Part shown: in pieces, positions 57,201-64,000 of the stretch | Position numbering within the stretch: the stretch's first letter is position 1 | Layout: each line of letters opens with the position of its first letter | DNA from: Branchiostoma floridae | Lineage: Eukaryota > Chordata > Leptocardii > Amphioxiformes > Branchiostomatidae | NCBI RefSeq assembly: GCF_000003815.2 | Contig: NC_049984.1 | Location: 16,416,601 to 16,480,600 of the forward strand | Length of the DNA stretch: 64,000 nucleotides | Direction: 5' to 3' | Notes under the pieces: generated by a model | Told to the model about the DNA's origin: nothing | The model's input: only the letters and a program-made list of their open reading frames with translations | Database searches by the model: none | Position numbers and translations under genes: made by a program

Positions 57201-60200
57201 TTTAGAGACTTACATATCTGCCCATCAGAGACTTACATATCTGCCCGTCAGAGACTTACATATCTGCCCGTCAGAGACTTACATATCTGCACATCAGAGA
57301 CTTACATATCTGCCCTTTAGAGACTTACATATCTGCCCATCAGAGACTTACATAATCTGCCCGTCAGAGACTTACATATCTGCCCGTCAGAGACTTACAT
57401 ATCTGCACATCAGAGACTTACATATCTGCCCTTTAGAGACTTACATATCTGCCCATCAGAGACTTACATACCTGCCCGTCAGAGACTTACATATCTGCAC
57501 ATCAGAGACTTGTATATCTGCACATCAGAGACTTACATATCTGCACGTCAGAGACTTACATATCTGCACGTCAGAGACTTGTATATCTGCACATCAGAGA
57601 CTTACATATCTACACATCAGAGACTTACATATCTGCCCTTTAGAGACTTACATATCTGCCCATCAGAGACTTACATATCTGCACGTCAGAGACTTACATA
57701 TCTGCCCGTCAGAGACTTACATATCTGCACATCAGAGACTTGCATATCTGCACGTCAGAGACTTACATATCTGCCCATCAGAGACTTACATATCTACCCG
57801 CCAGAGACTTACATATCTGCCCGTCAGAGACTTAGATATCTGCACATCAGAGACTTACATATCTGCCCTTTAGAGACTTACATATCTGCCCATCAGAAAC
57901 TTACATATCTGCCCGTCAGAGACTTACAATTCTGCCCATCAGAGACTTACATATCTGCACGTCAGAGACTTACATATCTGCACGTCAGAGACTTACATAT
58001 CTGCACGTCAGAGACTTACATATCTGCACGTCAGAGACTTACATATCTGCAAGTTAGAGACTTACATATCTGCACGTCAGAGATTTACATATCTGCCCAT
58101 CAGAGACTTGTATATCTGCACATCAGAGACTTACATATCTGCACGTCAGAGACTTACATATCTGCACGTCACACACTTACATATCTGCACGTTAGAGTCT
58201 TACATATCTGCACGTCAGAGACTTACATATCTGCACGTCAGAGACTTACATATCTGCACATCAGAGACTTACATATCTGCACGTCAGAGACTTACATATC
58301 TGCACGTCAGAGACTTACATATCTGCACGTCAGAGACTTACATATCTGCACGTCAGACTTACATATCTGCACGTCAGAGTCTTACATATCTGCACGTCAG
58401 ACTCACATATCTGCATCCTTTCCATGAAGCGTCTACGCAGACTCCCTAACACATTCTTTGGATCTCCTCAACCAACAGATCTTCATAGGCCAGAACATCC
58501 ACGTCACCCTGTCCATGAAGAACACCAGTTCAGAATCCCGTAAGGTCACCACCCACCTGACTGCCAGGGCCATGTACTACACCGGCGTGCCTGCTCGCGA
58601 CATTGGGGAGATGGAGAAGGACGTCATCATCCCGCCATACGGAGGTTCGTCGTTTGTAAATTTGCTGATTTGAAGAATGTCATCAATATGGCGTTAGATG
58701 TAACTGCAACCCTAACAAGTGACCGTAGGTAACATAGTCTGTGACGTCGGTCTGGTATATGTTGGTTGTTTTGTCTTCATTGGTGTGTGACGCTGTGCTT
58801 ATATCCTATAATGATTCTTTTCATGGTGTTAGATATATCATTTCATTCAAAGTTGCTTAATCCACACTGTAAATGAGTTCGGACAAGAGGCTGAACGTAC
58901 AAGTATATATGAAGACAACATTATCATAATAAAAATACCAACCATGTTCCTTTAAAACGTAAATAGCCATTGGCCCGCAGCTACATAAAATTACCATAAA
59001 TAGGTGATACTGTCATATTCAAAGTAGACCGAAGTTAACAAACATATCATGACCAGCTGGTCGCGGCTGTTGACAATATGAACAGCTGGTCACAGCTGGT
59101 CAAAAATGTTGACATATTTCGAGCAAGGTGAACAACTGTCAACTTGTGTGTATGGTAAAATCATAATCCAACATATTTCGAGAAAGGTGAACAACTGTTA
59201 AAGCGGCCCTGGACCAAAACACCGTAAGACGAACAAATTGTAGGTGTGATATTTTTATACATCCATAAAAAAAACAGCAGCCGCGAGAAAAAAACAATGT
59301 GCATCATCGTCAACCTCAGTGCAAAGGACCTGGCAAACAACGTACGTATCCGACAACGGGAACATGCAGATACAGATGCGAACGGGAATGCATTACTTTG
59401 ACGATCAGATGAAACCACGCATCTGCTTGCAATGTTTATTTATGGCAAGGCTCACATACAGTGGCCCTGGACCAAAACACCGCAAGACGAACAAATTGTA
59501 GGGGTGATATATTTATACATCCATAATAAAACCAGCAGCCGCGAAAAAAAAAAAGTGCATCATCGTCAACCTCAGTGCAAAGGACTTGCCAAAAAACATA
59601 CGTATCCGACAACGGGAACATGCAGATACAGATGCGAACGCGAATAACTTTGACGATCAGATAAAACCACGCATCTGCTTGACAATATCAAATCACGGCA
59701 TGACCCACATACAGGGGATCTGGACCAAAACACCGGAAGACGAACATTTTGTAGGGGTGTTATTTTTATAACATCCATAATAAAACCAGCTGCCGCCGAA
59801 AGAAACCCACGTGCATCATCGTCAACCTCAGTACAGAGGACCTACCAAACCTCATAGGATTCAGACAACGGGAACATGCAGATACAGATGCGAACGCGTG
59901 AAAACGTGACAAAACTAAAAGTCTGTCGCCAGAGGTTACCCTCTGGTCACAGACTAATAATCATCAAGTCCTGGTGCATGGGGCTATACCGCTGTAGATA
60001 TCTGTCCAGGATGAACAGCATGTTTTACTGCCATAGAACCATATCTGGAGACCGCTAGATCTCTGGATGTGTTAAATACTTGGTTCCCCCATTTTCTTGT
60101 AACAGTAATATTGTAAATACTAGAGTTCAACGAACACATACCTTTGCCAAATAAACCAGGTTTGTTATGTAGAATGATGTCTGTAGACATAAATGTGTTA

Positions 60201-61069
60201 CTCATTACATCTTATTTTATATGCCTGGAGTTGGTTCATAACATTTCGCCATTGCTTATGCAAATTAGATCCCTATGCAGATTAGATTTACATAATAATA
60301 TTAAATTGTATCAAGCATCATTTGCATAATAAATGTGTATTGATATTTCCTTCTTTCTTAGCTAAAAATGTGACAAGTTTGAAAGTCCTATAAGGAATGC
60401 AGTGGATTTGCAAACTTTTCTCATTAATTATGCAAATTAGCAGTCGATTTGCATAATTATAATTCCATCATGTAAGTCTTCCCTTTGGCTATCTACATAC
60501 CAAAAACCATGACGATCCGTCAACACGTTTATATTTTCTCATGAATTATGCAAATGAGACCGTCATTTGCATAATTAATATGAATTGATATTTCTCTCTT
60601 CCTCATCGATATATGTGACAAGTTTGAAAGTCCTATCATGAAATGCAGTGGATTTATAAACTTTCCTCATTAATTATGCAAATTAGTTGCTGATTTGCAT
60701 AATTGGTATTCCATTGTGTACATTGTTACTTGGGCTATCTACATACCAAAAACCATGACGATCCATCAACACGTTCTCGAGTTATTCTCGTCCAAAGTTT
60801 GAAAGGAAATCGGCGACTGCAGTTCCAAACAAGCCGCTAGGGGGTCCAAACTTCAAGCACTTACTCTCTGCCCCAAGGGCTATCTACCACTCAAAAATCA
60901 TAACCACAGCAGGTACAGAACACGAGATTAAAAAAATTGAGGTTTTGCTGCAGTACCTTAGCAAGCCGCTAGGTGGCCCATTATCGAACTTGACCTTCGT
61001 TTTCCCGACCCCTACCCACCTACCAAATATTATTGGGATCCATCAAAGGCTTCTTGAGTTATACTGTTA

Positions 61070-61100
<31 letters not shown>

Positions 61101-62756
61101 CACAGACTCACAAGCCTAAAACATAACCTTAGCCATTCTGGCAAAGGTAATTAGGGTAAAGGTAGTCCCATGGCCGTGTTGGCAGTGGGTTCTTATCGAC
61201 TGTGTCTAGGTCTAAGCGCAATATGGGTAGCAAGGCAGGCTTTAACTTCTGGGTCTAATACCCTGCTGTTACGCCACATGACCCCACTAAAACATACAAT
61301 ACAATGACATACATAAAAGCATAATATAAAAAAATTATTTTGTCTTAATTGACAATTATTGACGTTGGCTAGATTTTCCCAGCGTTTTCTAAATTCAACA
61401 TATGCCTACCTCTGCGTTTCTTTCTCCAGAGGCGTCCGTGGAGATGACCTACACACCCAGGGAGTATCTGGACATGCTGGTTGACCAGGCAATCGTGAAG
61501 ATCCACGCCATGGCTCACGTGGACGACACTAACCAGGTCTACGCAGGACAAGATGACTTCCGCCTCATGAGCCCAGACCTCACAGTCAGGGTGGGTTTAA
61601 TACTCAGGCCTATATTGGACAAACTCTTGGGCAAATTAAAACATATCGTTAGTGGGAACGGGCAGAATGTTGGGGATAACTTTTTTCTCTAGCTGTTAGA
61701 GAAAGCAATGCATTTCACAGGCAGCGTGAACCGAAAACATAACCTTCATGGCGAAGGTAATCACTTACTTATTTATTAAACGTATTTACTTTAAATTTCA
61801 CAGACTCAACATTCCTGAAAGATACTTTCTTTCTATAGAAAAAATGCTTTATAACCCCAAAATCGAGATGCTTTGGCAATGCATAACATTTTTGCTGTTA
61901 AATCACCTATCACTTGATAAACTGCTCCTCTAAATGTAAAGAGTAGAAGCGACAGAGATTTGCTTGCCAATTTTCGAAAAAAGTTCATTCATTCACTCTA
62001 GCTATAGGAACACCGTTGAATGAGATTGCCATGCTTGAACGTCTTGTACGATACCCGACCTGATTCGCCATTCGAAATTCAACCAACATACCAACATGGC
62101 CGCCTGACTGCCTTGAGGGCACGTGACCCCTATATGCTATGGATCACGTGACCTCTTAGCGTATATGGATCACCTGACATATTCTAAATATAACCCAGAC
62201 CAAAACCTAGGTGGCGCGACATGACTCTAGCTGTACTTTTTCTCGTAGGCTCCAACAAAGATGACTAAAGGAGAGCAGGTGACAATGGAGATCGAGTTCA
62301 CCAATCCGCTGGACGTCACCCTGTCAATGGTGGAATTCCACATCGAAGGTCCTGGGCTGCAGACACCAAAGAAAATTTCCCACAAGTACGTTATGTCCAA
62401 TTTTGTCAATGTGAGAGCTTGTGCTGTAGCGTAAGTGCACTTGTAGAGTTGCGTTGAAAAAAAATCACAGCCATATTTGTTATGATTGTTAGATATGCGA
62501 TTCATTCCTTGCTCTATGGTTGTCATGTTAACGGCGTTATAGATATTCTGACCAAGTGTACCAATGGTGTACTCTGCACTATTCTAAGCAGTTGTTTCCT
62601 ATACTAATTAATGTCTGATGTCCAGGACTAGTCAGCCGACGCTACGTCAACATTGAACATCAGTCTTGTGTTTGTGTGTGTGTGTGTGTTTGTGTGTGTT
62701 TGTGTGTGTGTTTGTGTTTGTGTGTGTGTTTGTGTGTTTGTTTGTGTGTGTGTGTA

Positions 62757-62787
<31 letters not shown>

Positions 62788-63350
62788 TTGTGTGTGTGCG
62801 TGTGTGTGTGTGTGTGTGCGTGTGTGTTTGTGCTTGTGTGTGTGTTTGTGTGTTTGTTTGTGTGCGTGTGTGTGTTTGTGTGTGTCTGTGTGTGTGTGTT
62901 TGTGTGTGTTTGTGTGTGTGTGTGTGTGTGTGCCTGCGTCGACAAGTAACCCCAAGAATGACTGAAAGGAATAGTTTCATACGAGATTATACATTTTTAA
63001 GGGCCCCTATCGTTCGGTCACGATATCCTGTTTTCTAAACATACTATGGTCCTAAGTTTTCGTGATTTGGTAGATAGCTTTAGTACTTAAAAATAATTGG
63101 CATAAGGTCTCGCACCTTATGCCAATTCTTAGAGACTTGTTCTGTTGTTGTTGTTGTTTTTTCAGATTCATCACCGTTCATTCATTAATTATTGCTTCAT
63201 AACTTTTGCAGACCTATCAAGCCGGGAGAGACAGTTAAAGTCACTGAGATGATAACACCGAGGAAGGTGGGAAAGAAAACCATCATGGCGTCCTTCACCT
63301 CCAACAAGCTGACACAGGTCACCGGCGAGCTCGACGTCGTAGTCACCTGA
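44833..63350 (+). CDS. transglutaminase gene B (two alternative first exons + 15-exon body)
   Basis: Body join: 49913-50092, 51245-51357, 52440-52578, 53325-53446, 53609-53716, 53995-54169, 54598-54730, 55081-55184, 55525-55640, 56131-56257, 56854-56972, 58479-58644, 61430-61590, 62249-62385, 63212-63350 (679 residues after a phase-1 head). It is a tandem paralogue of gene A with the same exon phases. Lengths are also identical except exon 5, which is 3 nt longer. The triad is intact: Cys in FGQCWVF, His in NFHVWN, Asp in QALDATPQE. Calcium-site motifs FAEVNAD and YPEGSDEE are present. Heads at 44833 and 47038 give 814 or 816 residues. Introns also align in places, so the duplication is fairly recent. 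Predicted to be a calcium-dependent cross-linking enzyme, cytosolic by default. Confidence 0.93.
46036..46215 (-). mobile_element. tRNA-derived SINE remnant, copy 3
   Basis: Shares GTGGGTTGTTATTCAC, GGTGTTGGAATGCGGAGCCC, CTCTCCTTCCACCGCCC, AAAAGGCACAACATCGGTGG and GGATTCGGACCC with the other copies. The last is a decayed B-box complement. Confidence 0.6.
46735..47037 (+). promoter_or_regulatory. conserved upstream block of TGM-B head 2
   Basis: Aligns with the blocks before 21169 and 44833. It includes CGGACAGTGCTCTGTCTGAA, GATTGGTCGAAAC (inverted CCAAT) and TATTCCCGCCACGTTTGTAG. Confidence 0.62.
47038..47449 (+). CDS. TGM-B alternative first exon 2: RYSFA-type head
   Basis: ATG at 47038 (CAAGATG) to donor GTACGA at 47450 is 412 nt, ending in phase 1. 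It encodes 137 residues starting [20 protein letters not shown]. Residues about 23-37 ([13 protein letters not shown]) differ from both relatives because the reading frame there is shifted by an insertion and restored a few codons later. The C-terminal half is nearly identical to B head 1. An in-frame ATG at 46990 is not conserved and is not preferred. Confidence 0.82.
47728..47910 (-). mobile_element. tRNA-derived SINE remnant, copy 4
   Basis: GTGGGTTGTTATCCAC, GGTATTGGAATGCAGAGCCC, TTCCTTCCACCGCCC, AAAGCACAACATCGGTAGCA and GGATTTGGACCC match copy 3, so this may be part of the local head duplication. A further partial copy lies near 48240. Confidence 0.55.
49000..49760. repeat. dispersed CTAGCGG / TTTGCATAATTAATGAGG repeat
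   Basis: Contains GGCCTCCTAGCGGCTAG, and repeated TATGCAAATGAGCAC and TTTGCATAATTAATGAG blocks also found at 50690-50900 and 60240-60720. No ORF. Confidence 0.55.
49913..50092 (+). CDS. TGM-B body exon 2
   Basis: 180 nt, phase 1 to 1, T-rich acceptor, donor GTGAGT. Encodes [20 protein letters not shown]...VVRRGQPF; only about five residues differ from gene A. Confidence 0.92.
50208..50940. repeat. dispersed repeat starting TTACCTTCGCCAAGAAGG (intron 2 of B)
   Basis: Begins TTACCTTCGCCAAGAAGGTT, a short palindromic end, then CGTTTGTATGTAAG and CTAGCGG-type units. The matching opposite end (CATAACCTT...GGCAAAGGTAATTAG) is at 61119-61154, and eroded ends are near 41546 and 61740. Confidence 0.6.
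51245..51357 (+). CDS. TGM-B body exon 3
   Basis: 113 nt, phase 1 to 0. Encodes [20 protein letters not shown]...SSKGGYAK. Confidence 0.9.
51370..51458. repeat. perfect 36-bp inverted repeat, 12 bases after a splice donor
   Basis: 51370-51405 (TCTTGTGGTCTTGTTTCTTA...) is the exact reverse complement of 51423-51458, with a 17-nt loop. It starts 12 bases after the exon 3 donor of gene B and is absent from gene A. Confidence 0.9.
51474..51550. repeat. two-copy tandem repeat with ATGGCGGCGCC
   Basis: CCTTCCCGTCATACATC(A/G)C then AAAACAAAATGGCGGCGCC is repeated twice with a period near 38. Confidence 0.8.
52208..52396. mobile_element. CCGCGGGGTAACC inverted-repeat element in intron 3 of B
   Basis: The left arm (TTCACATTTATCTGTGGGGT...GATATCAAGTCGA) pairs with the right arm (TCGACTTGATATCCTTAAAT...GGTTACCCCGCGGATAAAGG). 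It sits at the same place as 29797-29999 in gene A, so it predates the gene duplication. Confidence 0.8.
52440..52578 (+). CDS. TGM-B body exon 4
   Basis: 139 nt, phase 0 to 1. Encodes [20 protein letters not shown]...LFNPWVR. A G-tract lies just inside the intron (about 52586-52599). Confidence 0.92.
52725..52910. repeat. dispersed repeat copy 2 (shared with 12590-12790)
   Basis: See copy 1 for the shared blocks. It is absent from intron 4 of gene A, so it was inserted in B after the duplication or lost from A. Confidence 0.7.
53325..53446 (+). CDS. TGM-B body exon 5
   Basis: 122 nt, phase 1 to 0, one codon longer than in A. Encodes [20 protein letters not shown]...IPWNFGQ. Confidence 0.92.
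53609..53716 (+). CDS. TGM-B body exon 6
   Basis: 108 nt, phase 0 to 0. Encodes [21 protein letters not shown]...; one residue differs from A. Confidence 0.92.
53995..54169 (+). CDS. TGM-B body exon 7 (catalytic Cys)
   Basis: 175 nt, phase 0 to 1. Encodes [16 protein letters not shown] and [10 protein letters not shown]; the nucleophile Cys is present. Confidence 0.95.
54598..54730 (+). CDS. TGM-B body exon 8
   Basis: 133 nt, phase 1 to 2. Encodes [20 protein letters not shown]...IDGGDSVW. Confidence 0.94.
54738..55015. repeat. (GAT)n-rich tract, intron 8 of B
   Basis: Low-complexity GAT/GGT/GCT triplets beginning next to the donor, as in gene A. The retrotransposon found in A is absent. 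Confidence 0.9.
55081..55184 (+). CDS. TGM-B body exon 9 (catalytic His and Asp)
   Basis: 104 nt, phase 2 to 1. Encodes [20 protein letters not shown] and [15 protein letters not shown]. Confidence 0.95.
55525..55640 (+). CDS. TGM-B body exon 10 (calcium site)
   Basis: 116 nt, phase 1 to 0. Encodes [15 protein letters not shown]... and [12 protein letters not shown]. Confidence 0.93.
56131..56257 (+). CDS. TGM-B body exon 11
   Basis: 127 nt, phase 0 to 1. Encodes [20 protein letters not shown]...[17 protein letters not shown]; has the family-typical RED. Confidence 0.92.
56854..56972 (+). CDS. TGM-B body exon 12
   Basis: 119 nt, phase 1 to 0. Encodes [20 protein letters not shown] then [16 protein letters not shown]. 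Confidence 0.92.
57088..58410. repeat. 23-bp minisatellite, array 2 (intron 12 of B), with leader
   Basis: About 55 units of the 23-bp repeat. The leader TCTCTCAATCACTTTGT...GAGATTAGATAATATA (57099-57132) matches the sequence before the minisatellite downstream of both genes. In 57133-57490 the variants CCCGTC, CACATC, CCCTTT, CCCATC, CCCGTC form a five-unit (about 115-bp) higher-order repeat, three times over. The 305- and 113-residue ORFs here are by-products of periodicity. Confidence 0.95.
58479..58644 (+). CDS. TGM-B body exon 13 (first beta-barrel)
   Basis: 166 nt, phase 0 to 1. Encodes [20 protein letters not shown]... and [20 protein letters not shown]. The acceptor CAACAG lies about 70 bases after the minisatellite. 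Confidence 0.92.
59200..59905. repeat. three tandem copies of a ~256-bp unit (intron 13 of B)
   Basis: CTGGACCAAAACACCG starts at 59209, 59466 and 59720. Each unit also has CGTCAACCTCAGT, CCGACAACGGGAACATGCAG and ATACAGATGCGAACG. It is not present in intron 13 of gene A. Confidence 0.88.
60240..61154. repeat. dispersed transposon-like repeat with (CAGA)n, intron 13 of B
   Basis: Contains repeated ATTAATTATGCAAATTAG and CATACCAAAAACCATGACGA units, AAGCCGCTAGGGGG and AGCCGCTAGGTGG blocks, a (CAGA)n microsatellite at 61072-61101 and an end CATAACCTTAGCC...GCAAAGGTAATTAG that mirrors the start of the repeat at 50208. It looks like a long copy of that family in the opposite orientation. No ORF. 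Confidence 0.6.
61155..61290 (-). mobile_element. tRNA-derived SINE remnant, copy 5
   Basis: GTGGGTTCTTATCGAC and CTGCTGTTACGCCACATGAC resemble the ends of the SINE copies above. The matching place in gene A also has a SINE remnant (40540-40760), so this may be an inherited insertion. Confidence 0.45.
61430..61590 (+). CDS. TGM-B body exon 14
   Basis: 161 nt, phase 1 to 0, donor GTGGGT. Encodes [20 protein letters not shown]...[13 protein letters not shown]. Confidence 0.92.
62249..62385 (+). CDS. TGM-B body exon 15 (second beta-barrel)
   Basis: 137 nt, phase 0 to 2. Encodes [20 protein letters not shown]...[11 protein letters not shown]. Confidence 0.92.
62660..62935. repeat. (TG)n/(TTTG) microsatellite, intron 15 of B
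   Basis: About 275 bases of GT with regular TTTG interruptions. Gene A has only a remnant (GCGTTTGTGTCTATGTCTGT at about 42499). All ORFs here are artefacts of the repeat. Confidence 0.97.
63212..63350 (+). CDS. TGM-B terminal exon 16
   Basis: 139 nt, entered in phase 2, stop TGA at 63348-63350. Encodes [20 protein letters not shown]...TGELDVVVT. Confidence 0.93.
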
Positions 63351-63883
63351 TCAATCACGCGAGAAAAGTAAAACAACGCGAGATCTGGCATATGTACAAG
63401 GCATATGTATGTTTGGCCCAAACCAGACTTTCAGGAGCTATCTTACTATCTACATTTCCTTACGCTGGATATGCATTAAAAGGAAGGAACTAGAAAGGGA
63501 GATTTTATAAGAAGGTAGTTCATTGTAGATTTTATAAATGGGTTTGGAAATTATTACAATTATTTGCAGATTTTGAACGTTAGTAATGGGGAAATACTGT
63601 TTTCTGTAATAATACAGAGCTTTAATTGCGATATCTTTATCTTAGATTTATGGCCATCTTTTGTACTTGTGTACCTGTGATGGCATTAGTTCCACAAGAA
63701 AGTAATAACATTAGTATTTTGCTAATTGCCTAACACGTGCTAAAGGTAAAGGGTAAAGAAGGTTATTGAATCAACACGTTTTAATTGATTTAAACAGAGA
63801 TCAGTTGGTAGTCCACATAGATACTTGAGTTGCCTCTTGCAAATCGTTCGATACTTTTCTTTCTTTGCTATGAACTTGTGGCC

Positions 63884-63889
63884 AATAAA
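63884..63889 (+). terminator. candidate polyadenylation signal of TGM-B
   Basis: AATAAA in the context GGCCAATAAATGAAT, conserved at 43566-43571 after gene A. Confidence 0.55.
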
Positions 63890-63947
63890 TGAATCTACAA
63901 TCTTCTCTGAATCACTTTGTTATTGAGACCAGTTTGATAATATACAT

Positions 63948-64000
63948 AGACTTACATATCTGTAGGTCAAAGACTTGCGTACCTGTAGGTTAAAGACATA
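63948..64000. repeat. 23-bp minisatellite, array 3 (3' flank of B, cut by window end)
   Basis: GACTTACATATCTGTAGGTC and diverged units following the TCTCTGAATCACTTTGTTAT leader. Only about two units are in the window. Confidence 0.8.

Larger units (their letters stand above)
63351..64000. other. TGM-B 3' UTR and flank
   Basis: Aligns with the gene A 3' UTR up to AATAAA at 63884-63889. The third 23-bp minisatellite begins near 63948 and runs off the window. Confidence 0.75.

Noticed and set aside
57133-58410. CRISPR-like array and 305-residue repeat protein
   Set aside because: The 23-bp units are directly adjacent with no spacers, and the locus is an intron of an animal gene, so it is a minisatellite.
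62653-62980. Several overlapping Cys/Val- and Thr/His-rich ORFs on both strands
   Set aside because: They are translations of a (TG)n/(TTTG) microsatellite in intron 15 of gene B.

Overview
The window is eukaryotic nuclear DNA that is intron-rich, with clean GT/AG splice sites and heavily seeded with fold-back elements, SINEs and non-LTR retrotransposons. Gene content (animal-type C2H2 zinc fingers and papain-fold transglutaminases of the TGM/factor XIII family) points to an animal. The repeat flavour, 2A-bearing CR1/L2-type retrotransposons and tandem transglutaminases suggest an invertebrate deuterostome, most likely an amphioxus (Branchiostoma). The species assignment is inference. There is one 100-base assembly gap at 17379-17478.

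Layout. (1) Positions 323-3537, + strand: the last five coding exons of a C2H2 zinc-finger gene with five fingers and a Gln/Ser/Thr-rich region. Its 5' end lies outside the window. (2) 3538-8000: intergenic DNA with two terminal-inverted-repeat elements. (3) 8025-42994: transglutaminase gene A. Six separate candidate first exons (8025, 16021 or 15943, 21169, 24374, 25175, 26805) all end in the same splice phase (1). Each can join one common 15-exon body (28264-42994) that carries the full Cys-His-Asp triad and the calcium-site motifs. Predicted proteins are 721 to 1004 residues. (4) 44833-63350: transglutaminase gene B, a tandem paralogue with the same 15 body exons at identical phases. Fourteen of these are identical in length and one is a codon longer. 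B has two candidate first exons, both homologous to the third head of gene A. A-B comparison gives unoccupied reference introns for several insertions.

The two transglutaminase genes appear to be calcium-dependent protein cross-linkers whose N-terminus, and so probably location, is chosen by promoter. Two heads of gene A start MGTGSS, an N-myristoylation-type start. One is a 326-residue Gly-rich head. One head family (RYSFA...[15 protein letters not shown]) occurs once in A and twice in B, each copy behind a conserved upstream block containing an E2F-like TTCCCGCC.

Mobile and repetitive DNA. Intron 8 of gene A holds a sense-strand non-LTR retrotransposon with an intact 1062-residue ORF (endonuclease plus reverse transcriptase, YADD) and a 2A-like GDVEINPGP motif near its N-terminus. 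Other elements are a CR1-like 3' fragment (intron 5 of A), an L1-like 3' fragment with a 14-bp target duplication (14858-15347), several MITE families, tRNA-derived SINE remnants, and a 23-bp minisatellite family. The minisatellite follows the 3' end of both genes and has also been placed in intron 12 of gene B. Exon boundaries come from splice signals, reading phase and A/B agreement. No transcript data were available.
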